Shown in pieces: positions 18,001-28,776 of a DNA stretch of 64,000 bases. The stretch spans positions 1,674,001 to 1,738,000 of the forward strand of contig CP067379.1 in assembly GCA_019565575.1 (NCBI GenBank). The letters are read 5' to 3'. How positions within the stretch are numbered: the first letter of the stretch is position 1; each line of letters opens with the position of its first letter. The notes under the pieces were generated by a model. It saw only the letters and a program-made list of their open reading frames with translations. It did not search any database and was not told where the DNA came from. The translations under genes were made by a program, and so were the position numbers. This stretch comes from Flavobacterium covae (GTDB lineage: Bacteria > Bacteroidota > Bacteroidia > Flavobacteriales > Flavobacteriaceae).

Positions 18001-21000
18001 TCCGCTATAATTATGAAAGGTTGCTTTTCCTTTGGAACTAGGTATAATGTGGTTGAGGATGTATTTGTTATCTACTCGATTATAAATTGTATGTGTAACT
18101 TCTAGGGGTTTTGTTTCTTCGTTATCAGAGTGGTCTTTGTATATAATAGAAGGGGTACATATCAAATTTTTCCAATCTATATTTGTTTCAGATTCTATGA
18201 TTACTCTGAATCCGTCGCCTTTTAGGGCATTTATAAGAGGAATGGTATTAAAATTGAATGTAATGTTTTCTGATGCTAAAAATTGTTTTGAAAAGACAAC
18301 TGTTTCGCCAACACTGAATCTATTGGAAATAATTTTTAAAAGGATGTGATCGGAAGTTGTTTTTTTAGAAAAAATACCATCAAATCGTATTGGAGAATCT
18401 TTTGGGATCATGATAAGTGTTTGTGAACTTACTAAAAAATCTTTTTTAGGATTGTAAGTTTTTAAACTAAAGCCATTAGGGTCCGTATGACTAGGGTCTA
18501 TGTCTTGATAGTTGATGGTAGGTTCCCAAAGGATGTTATCAAAATTACCATCTTTTATAGAACTAACTCTAAAATAGAGGTGTTCTCCTTTAGTAACAAA
18601 AAGATTGTCTTGTTTTTGTTTTGATAAATAATCTGTTGCTCCAATAGTTTCAGACCAAATTAAATTATTGTCTTGTTGAAAATATAATTTTACACCATCG
18701 GCTTTATCTGAACCATTATTGTTTTTATAATTTTGTCTATCAGTAGAGGTGTCTTCTAGTAATTTATAAGTATGCGAAATTTGTATAAATCCAGTAGCTG
18801 GAGCTTGCCATAGGCGTACGATGTCGTGCAATGGGTTCTTTTTTATTATTTCGGCTTCGGAGTTTTGTGTATTACCTGTTAGTAATAACTCGCCTTCATT
18901 AACTATGGGTGAAGGGGTTCCTGTACTGTTTGGTGTAAAGGTAGGGATACCATTTACTAAACGATTGTAATAAACGGTTCCGCCATCGGCAAAATCAGTG
19001 AGTCCATCGCCATTAAAATCCATAAAATAACTGGTGGTGGTGCTTTTTGATATTTGTCGATCATATCCTAAATTACCACCCAATTGTCCAAAGCCTAAAA
19101 TTAGATCGACGCCGTAATTATAGGAATAGTTTCTAGAGAATCCAACATTCCCAATATTAATAACGTGGTATGTGTCTGAAAATTGGTTTATACCTGTTGC
19201 CCCAAGGTTTTTTCTGAAATAGACTTTATCTCCTTTGGTGAAAATTTTGTCAGGTAAGTTATCTCCGTCTAAATCTTCTAAGGCAACATAGGTAGAGGTA
19301 TTGCTCCAGTTGTTTCCTCCTTGTCCGCCTAAAGTATTTTGATTTAAGACTCCAATTCCTGGAATTCCAATTCCTAATCTATAATTAAAACCTCCAGAAA
19401 TAGAGCGGGAACTTCCTGTAAGAGTGTGAGTTCCTTTAAATTCTTTAAAAGCGGCAAAAGCAGGTGTAATACCATCATTAGGTACGCTCCAGGTTTGTTC
19501 TTCGCCAAAAGGGGTGTAGTTGCCACTAGCATCTCGTACATCGTCATAATAATCGAGGGAGTTTTTGTAAAACAGATTTCCTTTTGTATCATATACTTCT
19601 ATATCTTTTAGCAATGTTTTTTTAAATGCACCTTGTTTATAGGTAAGTCCATAGCTACGAACCATTTGGTCTTTAAATTTGACTTCTATTTTTCGTAATA
19701 GTTTATTAGAGGTTTGCTGAAAACCTAATCTTGCTGCTATTTGTACGTCTTCTCTAGTGGGTTCTCCTAAATCTGTATCTTTAATAAAGTGTATGCTGTA
19801 TGCTCCTTTTTGGTCATTTTTTCCAGTATAATATATATTTTTGATATATAATTCGCCTTCGGATTTTTCGTATTGATAGGCTATCGTATTTCCTTTTAAG
19901 TCAATTTGTAAAGTAATTGCCCAATGGCCTATATTGCCATTGGTATCTTGTAAAATAGCGGTGTTATCTATGCCAGCGGGTGTACCGCCATAGTAGGTTG
20001 TTGTACCGCTCTTGTCTGTTACTATCCAATAATAGTTGGTAGGGTTATTTCCTTTACGGGTTATTTTTTGGAAAGCACCTTCTTTTCTAGGATAAAACTG
20101 TTTATTGGTTTGTCTGTCTGTCCAAGCTTCTCTATGAGCGTTCGGCAAGAGTGCCTCACCTGCTAGGGTATAACTTTCGGTTTCTTTGCTTGCATCGTAT
20201 CTTGGTGCTCCCCAACGGGTTTCTATGTCTACACTGGGTAGGTTTATTGCCCATCCTAGTCCGGTCCAGCTATGTCCAGCTTCGCTACTGTACTGTAGGG
20301 CTAGTGAGGGTTGCATGCCTGCTCTGCCTTTTGGAATTTCGATAGGGAAATTTGTGTTAGTACTTCCGTTTGGATTTGCAGTAGGTGGGGTAATAGGGGT
20401 TATGCCTACGGCTGGAGAGGCTGCTTTTAAATCTTTGATACTTGTAGGGGTATAGCCAGAGGTTTCGGGTGATTCGGGTAGTTTTATAATTCCTGCTATA
20501 AAATCGGTAAAATGGGTGGTTTTTCCTGTTATTTTAGATTCATGGGCTAGTAATGTGTCTTTAGGAATTTCTTTCCATAGTCTTTTCTTTTCATCAAAAA
20601 GAAAAGATTTATATCTTTTTCTGTGTATCCTTCTGGAATTAATTTTTTGTCGTAAGGAATTGTAAGTTTTCCAGGTTTTTTGAATTGTATTCCGTGGGGT
20701 AATAATCTGTAAGCAAAAGAATTTTGAGTTACATTGACCATTGAAGGGTTTAACGGTGCAATATCTTTTGCATGGAGGGCTTCTATGGAAAATAATGTGT
20801 TTTTTTGATTATATCTTTTTCTAGCTGAAAACTAGCATTTGAATTGTTTATAATCCCACCATTAATACCTATTGTGTGCTCTTTTTTTATGTTTTTATTG
20901 TATAAAGGGATGTAATAATCTACAGGGATAAAGTTATTTATAGATATAGGAATTATAGTGTTTGTGTTGTTTTCTTTTTTTATACAGGTTATTTCTTTTT

Positions 21001-21673
21001 GATTGGTATAGTCTATTTCGGTTTCAAAATGTTGATTAATGGTATTTATTTTTTTGTCATTTATATACAATGTTGTGTTTTTTTCGGGTTGAAATCCGGC
21101 AATGTAGAGTTTGTTTCCAAAACGAAATAATTCAAATTTTTGAAGGGTATTTTCGTTTTTGTAGAAGTTTAGTGTAACGTTTTTTATTTTATATTGGTTG
21201 TTTTTTATTTCTGGAGCATTAAAAAAAAGTATATTATTCCCTTTTTTTATTATACTATTGCTTATTTGCTCTTTTTGATGTAACCATTGGTTGTTTTTTG
21301 AAATAAAGTTTCCACCAGTACTTTGGGCATTATTGATGCTTTTAATAATAGATGTTCCATTTTTATAACCATATAAATCGTATTCTAAGAATACTGTTTG
21401 ATCATTAGTAGGTAATTGGTTTATTTGAATATGAAATAAATTATCAAAGGCATCATCTATAATTTGACTTGAATTAAGACCTATAACTCCTTCTTTGATA
21501 TCGGCTTTATGTATTAATACCTTAGATGAGATGGTATTTGAAAATGTTTTTTTATTTGCTATTAAGTTAACTTTTGCAGGTTTATTTATTATTGTTTTCT
21601 TTATGTAATTATAATTTGCAGCGAAAACTATGCCAGCAATTAATAGAAAAAATAAGTATATTTTCTTGCTCAT
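12004..21673 (-). CDS. Giant SpvB/FG-GAP/Rhs polymorphic toxin
   Basis: About 3223 residues after restoring two single-base homopolymer losses (near 20593-20598 and 20806-20811); the total length then divides exactly by three. Order: signal peptide (MSKKIYLFFLLIAGIVFA); unique N-terminal region to about residue 430; SpvB-like start (MQPSLALQYSSEAGHSW, about 450); several FG-GAP/VCBS calcium-binding repeats (DLDGDNLPDK, DFNGDGLTDF, DINGDGLTDQ, DINADGLPDK); TcdB/Rhs shell with YD repeats (about 2200-2750, e.g. YDWLGRRTQY); the conserved core ending DPDG near 3015; then a ~205-residue tip. The tip contains ETITHEAALHGSHYE, an HExxxH arrangement that may bind zinc. Known homologues enclose the tip in a shell and release it into a target. 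The gene lies 12 bp after a T9SS cargo gene and overlaps its immunity gene. Confidence 0.85.
12784..12958. repeat. Rhs core repeat (parent-gene copy)
   Basis: Counterpart of 11305-11489; both are on the minus-strand reading of the Rhs core, about 1.5 kb apart. Confidence 0.85.
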
Positions 21674-21685
21674 TCTAGTAATAGT

Positions 21686-23599
21686 TTATTTTATTATTAT
21701 TTTTATTGATTTTTCTTCTTCTGATGTACTTATTTTTGCTATATAAACGCCACTTGTAGGAATATGACCGTTATATATATATTGGGTTTTTCCAGACCAT
21801 TTTTCTGTTGTTATTAGAGCTCCAGCTGAGTTGTATATATATAGTGTTGCGTTTGTAATAGTGTTGAAATTTCCAAAAATTTTAAAATGTCCATCTTCAC
21901 TAGGATTGGGTAATGCTATTATTTGATTGTTTTTACTATTGTTTTTCTCCTCTACTCGAAAGTTAGTAACTGTTTCACAGTCATTTTCATGTTTTGTAAT
22001 TAATTGATAATCGCCTGGATTTGTTAGCATTATGGTGTTGTCATTAGTAATCAATTCTTTATTTAAAAACCATTGAAATTGATAGTTTCCTTCTGGTAAA
22101 TAATCGTTTGCATTTATGACTATTGGAGTGTCATTTAGGGTAAATGTTTCTTGTAGTTTAGGACTTGTTATATCTTGATCTGAAATAAATATTTTTTGTT
22201 CATAAATGGTTCCACTAGCATCAACAATTATATAATTATATTTTCCAGAATGTACTGCGATGTTTGAAGTATTGTTGTCATGAATCCATTTTTTAACAAC
22301 ATTTTTAGTATCATGGTTAATTAAAGTTATAGTATAAGGAGCTTTACCTCCAATAATTGTATATTTTAAAAACCCATCAGATATTCCGCATTTAGGTTGA
22401 GTAATTTTTACTCTAGCAAACATATCTGGTGCCATTTGAAATGTATAAACGATTTTTTTGTTTTTTTTACCATCCCAATTATAATTATTTAGGGTTGTAG
22501 TTCCGTCTGAGGTTTCTTCTAATTTTTTATATATTATTTCGTCAGAATCCCATTTTGCTTTTCCTGTTGGATCTATTACTAACCAGGGTTTTGTATCGGG
22601 TTGTTTTAAGTCTGTTATTTTTTTTAAATTAAATTGCCACTTTATCTTATGACTATCAATAGTAGAATCAATACACATAAGCCATTTTCTTTCTAGTAAT
22701 TTAGGTAATCCTTCTTCTTGTTTAAATTTTAATGGTTTGGCATTATCACTCCAAAACAAAAAGCTATTATCAGGAACACTTTCTTTAATAGTACTTAAAT
22801 CTATAGTTGTTAACTCATCTTCAATATTACGACTTTTACTTTGGTAGAGTTGTGATGTTTCATCTTTACCTATAGCGGTTACATGATTTAAATAGTGTTT
22901 GTTTTCAAGAGCGTTCCAAATGATTTTTCCTTTGCTATCCGTGTAATTTTGTAGTTCTTTTTGAGATAAAGAAATACCATATTTTATAGCTAAATAACTT
23001 GCTATTTTATTGGTTTCTTTGTTGTTAAGGAATCTATCATACATGATAATTTCACTAATATATCCTTTCAAAAAACGGGCGGGTATTGATAAGTTATGTT
23101 TTATTTTACCTATAGAGATTTGGTATTTATTATTATCGCTTAGGTTTGATTTTGTATGTTGATAAAAATGAATAGCTGAAGAATATTCTGACTTGTTTTT
23201 TAATGAATTGTATTTGAAATTAGAAAGATTGGCCAGTCTTTCTGTGGTTGTTAAAGTAATGTTTTTTGATTGATCAGAGATGTTCCATAATACTTGTTCG
23301 GTCAAACTGTCCTTTACTTTATAAACTAAAAAAATAGTTTGATAATTTATTTTTGGTATGTTAAAGGTTAGTGTATCTTGGCTTGCATCAAAAAATATGC
23401 TGGGATGATTATTTATTAGAACTCCTTCCAGTCTTTTTTAATAATATAGTGTTAGGGGTTAATTGATTTTTTAAAATAAACTGATTTTTATTTTTATCTG
23501 CTGTTATCCAAATATAAGGATTTTTTACTTGTGCTGGACATTTTTGAGCAAAGCATTTTATAGATATTATAAGGATAAAAAGGGTATATATAGTTTCAT
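21686..23599 (-). CDS. Secreted surface protein with T9SS type A sorting domain
   Basis: About 637 residues. It needs two repairs: one T restored near 23576-23580 right after the start, and CTTCCAG at 23425-23431 read as CTTCAG. The rebuilt N-terminus is a signal peptide (MKLYIPFFILIISIKCFAQK). The middle carries the jelly-roll/LamG-like region common in Flavobacteria surface proteins (GYISEIIMYDRFL, IASYLAIKYGISL, LNHVTAIGKDETSQLYQSKS). The last ~75 residues form a T9SS C-terminal domain (NPSEDGHFKIFGN to GVYIAKISTSEEEKSIKII) that directs export through the PorU/PorV system. It is the first gene of the rhs operon and may anchor or present the toxin; that role is inferred from position. Confidence 0.85.
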
Positions 23600-23739
23600 G
23601 CGTGTAGTTTATTTGTTATTTATAATACATAATAAATACCTTTACCTCAATGCTGTATAGGATTGCCTATTTTTTGTTTTTTATATTATTAGAATGTTAA
23701 ATAATGATTTTAATAATTTTATGAGAAGAGACAATAGAA

Positions 23740-24465
23740 CTAGAAATTGTTTGAATCATCAAAATCAAATTTGTATCCTATGTGTAATGAAAAAGCGTTG
23801 GTTTTATTATTATTATCTATAAATCGGTGCCCATTTTCTTTAGTTTCTAGAGCATCCGTTAAACCTAAATGATAACGAAAACCAAGAACTAATTTGTTTT
23901 GAAATTCATAACCAATGCCAAAAATACCTTGAAAATAGTCGGCTCCTTCAAGAGATTCTTTTAATGTTTTTTGTACAATAGGATCTGGAGTAAAGGAGAC
24001 TCCGTACTTTTGTTCCATTTCAGCTCCATTAGAAGTGTAACTAATATTATTTCTGTTAAGATTTAGAGCAACATTAGGGCCTATGCCTAAATACAACCCT
24101 TCATGAATGTAATATTTGAATAAGAATCCTAAATTTAAATTGTGATAGTCAAATTTTATTTGATAATTTAATCCTTTGTTGTCGTTGTAATTAAAATCAG
24201 TAGCTTGGCGACTGTAAAATATTTCAGGTTGAAAACTTATGTTTGCTCGAGGGTATTTCCAATTTAAGAAAACACCAGCTAGAGCCCCAAATTTATCTTT
24301 TTCAGTCGTGGAAAAATTGGTGTAAATGTTAGGAGGAATTATTGTGTTTTGTATATTATTCATTTTTGAATATACAGCACCTGCGTAAAAGCCGTAACTA
24401 ATTTCTTTTCCAATTTGACTATGAGTAACTATTGTAAAAAATAAAAGAAATACAATTTTTTTCAT
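23740..24465 (-). CDS. Outer-membrane beta-barrel protein (PorT-like fold)
   Basis: 241 residues with a signal peptide (MKKIVFLLFFTIVTHSQ) and alternating hydrophobic strands typical of 8-stranded outer-membrane barrels (for example FKYYIHEGLYLGIGPN, LVLGFRYHLGLTD), ending in an aromatic strand (AFSLHIGYKFDF). It resembles the PorT/OmpW-type barrel families of Bacteroidota. It lies 140 bp upstream of the T9SS protein and is a paralogue of the next upstream gene. Function unknown; it could be part of the surface operon. Confidence 0.75.
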   Translation of the reverse strand: MKKIVFLLFFTIVTHSQIGKEISYGFYAGAVYSKMNNIQNTIIPPNIYTNFSTTEKDKFGALAGVFLNWKYPRANISFQPEIFYSRQATDFNYNDNKGLNYQIKFDYHNLNLGFLFKYYIHEGLYLGIGPNVALNLNRNNISYTSNGAEMEQKYGVSFTPDPIVQKTLKESLEGADYFQGIFGIGYEFQNKLVLGFRYHLGLTDALETKENGHRFIDNNNKTNAFSLHIGYKFDFDDSNNF

Positions 24466-24483
24466 GTTGTTGATTTTTTTATG

Positions 24484-25178
24484 TTACCAATTATGTAAAC
24501 TATAACCTATAGAAAGACCTATAACAGAACTTCTATTGTAATTTTCTATAAATTGAAATGATGCCGTTTTGTTTTTTATAACATCACCTAGTCCTAAATA
24601 ATATCTACCTTCAATATGTAAATCATACGGTAATTCATATCCTAGAGAAAAAGACAAGCTAAAGTCATCACTACCTACTAATGCGTCTCTATAGAATTGT
24701 CGTTTCGTAGTATCATACCTTCCATCGTATTCATTAGAAGTGTAATTTATATTGCTAGGATTTATGTTTTTAGAATAAAAACCCCTGTTCCTACATTAAA
24801 ACCTTTGTAAGGATATACTTTGTAAATAGCCCCAATGGTTATAAAAGAATAATCAAAACTTAAAGTATAATTTTTTCCCAAAGTATTGTTGAATATTAAT
24901 TTATCTCCTGAATTTCTGTAAAGAATTTCACCTTGTAAGGCTACTCTTGTATTAGGTAATTTAGCATTCACAAAGAAACCACCTTCTACTCCGTAACTTC
25001 CTTTAGAATCTAGACTAAAATGAGTTAAAGAATTGTCTCTGCCTACAATCATTTCGGGGAGATTACTAAAAGATGAATGTACTGCACCTATTTTTAATCC
25101 GTATGTAAAAGATTCAGTGTGCTGTGAATAAAATTTATTAAAAGAAAGAAAGATTGTGAGAAATATGATTTTTTTCAT
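24484..25178 (-). CDS. Outer-membrane beta-barrel protein, paralogue
   Basis: 231 residues after restoring one T near 24777 (as written the frame stops after FNVGTGVFILKT). The signal peptide is MKKIIFLTIFLSFNKFYSQ. It shows the same strand pattern and key phrases as its neighbour (FTYGLKIGAVHSSFSN, LPYDLHIEGRYYLGLGD, SSVIGLSIGYSLHNW), so it arose by local duplication. It lies 18 bp from the downstream paralogue, consistent with one transcript. The specific role is unknown. Confidence 0.75.
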
Positions 25179-25503
25179 TGTTTTTAAAAAAAAATAAGAA
25201 AATTCTATAAAAATATAGCTTTGTCTGGTTTGTTTATTAAATAATTGTTTTGTCTGTTTTAAAAAATAAAATATTAAAATAATCCTTATCTAATTATTGT
25301 GTATTTCGTCCTGAAAAAGTTTGTTTATGTTAATAATTGAAATAAAAGAATTTGTTAAAAGTTTGTAAATTTATTGAAAAATTGGTATAAACTGTATAAA
25401 TCTAAAGAGAATTATACAGTTTATTAAGATATTAGAAAGGCTGTTTTCGGAAAAGAAGTAATTATTCTTGAATAAGCAATGGTTGAGTTGTTGACTTTTG
25501 GAA
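25179..25503. other. Intergenic region with one inverted repeat
   Basis: Apart from the 13-bp inverted repeat at 25387-25424 and the presumed promoter of the beta-barrel genes, nothing recognisable is seen; the stretch is very AT-rich. Confidence 0.5.
25387..25424. repeat. 13-bp perfect inverted repeat
   Basis: ATAAACTGTATAA and TTATACAGTTTAT separated by 12 nt, 79 bp downstream of the murF stop on the minus strand. There is no clear T run, so it may be a weak terminator or an operator. Confidence 0.5.
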
Positions 25504-26785
25504 TTAAATAATATCCAAAATTCGCTCAAGAGCCATTCCTCTAGAGCCTTTTATTAAGATCGTGGTGTTGTTTATTTCGTTAGGTTTATTTTTAATAAAA
25601 TCTTCAAATGATGCGTAATAATAGATGTGTTCTTTTTCTATTTTTGAAGAGTAAAAATTTTTGCCTATAAAATAGAATTGAACATTTGTTGTATCAATGA
25701 TACTTTCTATTATTTTTTTATGTTCCTCTAGGCTTTCGTTGCCAAGTTCGAACATATCGCCTAAAAAGGCAATTTTGGATCCGTCTAGTTGTTGGAAATT
25801 GCCCAGAGCGGCAGCCATACTACTAGGGTTAGCATTGTAAGCATCTAAAATTATTTTGTTGTTTCCTTTTTCTATTAATTGGGAACGATTATTGTTTGGG
25901 ATGTAATTTTCAATAGCGTCTTTAATTTCGGTGTCAGCAACGTTGAAATATTTTCCGATGGTGATAGCTGCATTAATATTATTGGCATTATAAATGCCGA
26001 TAAGGTGCGAATTTATGTTTATGTTGTTATAGTTTATGGTTACTAAAGGATTGGCAGTGCATTCAGAGATATAAACATTTGGTTTGTGATCTGGGTTCGT
26101 ACTAAAGCTATATCTATTGGCTGAGGCTGTTTTGCTGAGTTGAATAGGGTCGTCAGAATTAATAAAAATGGTTTTGTGATTATGGATAAGGTAATCGTAC
26201 ATTTCACTTTTTCCTTTGATAACTCCTTCAATACCTCCAAAACCTTCTAAATGAGCTTTTCCAAAATTAGTGATATAACCAAAATCGGGCTCGGTTATAG
26301 AACATAATAACTCGATTTCTTTTTGATGATTTGCGCCCATTTCAACAATAGCAATATCTGTATCTTCTTTGATAGAAAGTAAGGTTAGCGGGACACCAAT
26401 GTGGTTGTTTAGGTTGCCTATGGTGGCTATTGTTTTATATTTTTTAGAAAGTACCACGTTTATTAATTCCTTAGTGGTTGTTTTTCCGTTGCTGCCAGTG
26501 AGTGCAATGATAGGAAGTCCTAGTTGATTACGATGGTAGTGGGCAAGTTCTTGTAATGTTTCTAAAACATTTTTGACAAGAAACATTTTATTTTCATCAG
26601 TCAAGTATTTTTTTCATCAATAACGGCGAAGAGTGCGCCTTTATTTAATGCTTCTTGTGCAAATTCGTTAGCATTAAAATGCTCTCCTTTTAATGCAAAA
26701 AGAAGCTGTTTGGGGTTATTTTTCTTGTGTCCGTTGTTACGGTGTCACATTGTAAAAAACATTGGTATAATTCTTCTATTTTCAT
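25504..26785 (-). CDS. murF: UDP-MurNAc-tripeptide--D-Ala-D-Ala ligase
   Basis: 427 residues after restoring one A in two runs (near 26610-26616 and 26722-26726); the repaired start is ATG at 26785 (MKIEELYQCFLQCDTV). It catalyses the last cytoplasmic step of peptidoglycan precursor synthesis, adding D-Ala-D-Ala with ATP. The Mur ligase P-loop is ALTGSNGKTTTKE, followed by GNLNNHIGVPLTLL and IVEMGANHQKEIELL, and the C-terminal domain has LDAYNANPSSMAAAL. It lies downstream of gldJ in the same direction, separated by a terminator. The gldJ-porU-porV neighbourhood is conserved in Flavobacteria. Confidence 0.93.
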
Positions 26786-26800
26786 AATGCTAAATTACTA

Positions 26801-26829
26801 AAAAAATAAAATCCCGCAAAAGCGGGATC
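26801..26829 (-). terminator. Terminator of gldJ
   Basis: On the minus strand GATCCCGC and GCGGGATT pair around TTTT and are followed by a T-rich run, just after the gldJ stop and before murF. Confidence 0.8.
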
Positions 26830-26850
26830 TTATCTTAAACGGAAAGTATG

Positions 26851-28578
26851 TTATTTTTTATTTCTTGGTGTTTTTTTAAAGTCTGATTTAGGACCTACGC
26901 GAGACATAGCACATCTAAATCCGATAAAATCGGTAGCTAGGTCTTGGTTTAAATATCTTCTTGAAGCAGGGTCTAACCAATAAGCTCTGTCTTTCCAAGA
27001 ACCTCCTTTGTAAACTCTTACATTGTCTCCTACTAGTGTAGTTCTTTTGTCTGATTTGTCAAATTTTCTACTAATATTTCCAGTACTATCAGGGGATACT
27101 TTATGAAGAGGAGAGTTGTACATTCTTTTTTTGTCTTTTAAGTCTTCTCCTGAGTCATCATTTAGGTTATAGAAACGAGAAGATTGCTTATCTCCATCTT
27201 TAAAACCAATGTTGTTACTTCTTGAGAAGTTTTGTCTTAAATATGTTTCGTTTTCATCAACTGGGACTTGTGCAATTTCTCCTGGTTTACTTACAGCGAT
27301 TACTTTACCATTACTTAATGTATCGTATTTTATCGTTTCAGAAGTTATAAAAACAATTTTACCTTCTTTGTCTATCTTGTTTTTTGTATAGACGTTCCCT
27401 CTAAAGTAGTTGAAATCGTTTGCTTCATCATCAACGATAGGGCGATAAACGTCTTGTACCCACTCAGCTACGTTACCTGCCATGTCGTAAAGACCAAAAT
27501 CATTAGGTTTGTATGATTTTACAGGTGCTGTTATATCTGCATTGTCATCTGACCAGCCTGCAATTCCTCCATAATCTCCTTTTCCTTGTTTGAAATTAGC
27601 CAATTGATCTCCTCGTGTTACTCTATTTCCAGAGCGAGTATATTGTCCTTTCCAAGGATATTTTTTCTGACCTCTATAAGTATTGTATTCACGAGTTCCT
27701 ACATCTGAGGCTGCTGCATATTCCCACTCAGCTTCTGTAGGAAGTCTGTATTCAGGTAATAATAAACCTGAGGTTTTTTGAGCATACACGTTTTTAGGGC
27801 CATCGCTACTAGCAGTTGCATCAGTATTTGTTGTAGAGCCTTTTTGACTTTTTTTGGCACTAGATCTACCGCGTTGTTTTTGAAGGATGATTTCTTCATT
27901 TCCTCCAAACGAAGTGGAAGGAGATACTAAATATGCTTCAGTGTCAAAGCTATTGTTTGCATCAACGTCTACTAGTTTTGCTCCTTTTTTCATATAACCT
28001 TCTCTTTCTAAAAGAGATTCATTTACCTGATTTGTTCTCCACTTTGCAAAATCAGTAGCTTGTAACCAATTTACGCCAACTACAGGGTATTGAGAATAAG
28101 CAGGGTGGCGTAAATAATTATTTGTCATGGTTTCGTTATAACCCAAACGATTTCTCCATACTAAAGTGTCTGGTAGGGCACCATTATATATATGTTTGTA
28201 ATTTTCTTCTGTTGGAGGGAAAACTCTCTTGATCCAATCTAAATACTCCATATACATTATGTTCGTTACTTCGGTTTCATCCATGTAAAAAGATTGAACA
28301 TGTTGCTGAGATGGAGTGTTATTCCAATCGTGCATAACGTCATCTTGAATTTTTCCCATCGTAAACGTTCCTCCCTCAACTAAAACTAGACCAGGACCTG
28401 TCTCTTGTTTTGTGAAATTCGAATTGTACTGGAAACCTCCATTAGGATCATTAATTTTCCAGCCTGTTGCAGCTGAAGTGTCTTTAGTACTAGACTTTTT
28501 ACTACAACTGGTAGTAAAACTTAAAAGCACTATAGCAGATAAAAGTGCTCTTACTGTCATCGTTTTGTTTACTTTCAT
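26851..28578 (-). CDS. gldJ: Gliding motility/T9SS lipoprotein GldJ
   Basis: 575 residues with a lipoprotein signal peptide (LLSFTTSC lipobox at about 18-25) and a split formylglycine-generating-enzyme-like (SUMF1) fold: VEGGTFTMG, ETEVTNIMYMEYLDW, RLPTEAEWEYAA, YDMAGNVAEWVQD, YKGGSWKDRAYWLDP and IGFRCAMS. GldJ, like GldK, forms a periplasmic ring-associated part of the type IX secretion/gliding motor. It is likely non-enzymatic here. It is divergent from porU, as in other gliding Flavobacteria. The length agrees with the family. The frame is intact throughout. Confidence 0.93.
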   Translation of the reverse strand: MKVNKTMTVRALLSAIVLLSFTTSCSKKSSTKDTSAATGWKINDPNGGFQYNSNFTKQETGPGLVLVEGGTFTMGKIQDDVMHDWNNTPSQQHVQSFYMDETEVTNIMYMEYLDWIKRVFPPTEENYKHIYNGALPDTLVWRNRLGYNETMTNNYLRHPAYSQYPVVGVNWLQATDFAKWRTNQVNESLLEREGYMKKGAKLVDVDANNSFDTEAYLVSPSTSFGGNEEIILQKQRGRSSAKKSQKGSTTNTDATASSDGPKNVYAQKTSGLLLPEYRLPTEAEWEYAAASDVGTREYNTYRGQKKYPWKGQYTRSGNRVTRGDQLANFKQGKGDYGGIAGWSDDNADITAPVKSYKPNDFGLYDMAGNVAEWVQDVYRPIVDDEANDFNYFRGNVYTKNKIDKEGKIVFITSETIKYDTLSNGKVIAVSKPGEIAQVPVDENETYLRQNFSRSNNIGFKDGDKQSSRFYNLNDDSGEDLKDKKRMYNSPLHKVSPDSTGNISRKFDKSDKRTTLVGDNVRVYKGGSWKDRAYWLDPASRRYLNQDLATDFIGFRCAMSRVGPKSDFKKTPRNKK

Positions 28579-28776
28579 ACTTTCAGTAGGTAATTATTTA
28601 AAGTGATGCAATATAATAATTAACGATTAATTAGCAATAATACTTCTCAAATTATTTTTCAGCATAAAAACATTCTATAAATATTATATATCATTAACGC
28701 TTAAAAATATGGTTTATTGTGTATTTAAGTTTATTTTTACCGATAATATGATGAGATAATTTGCGTTTATTTGTTT

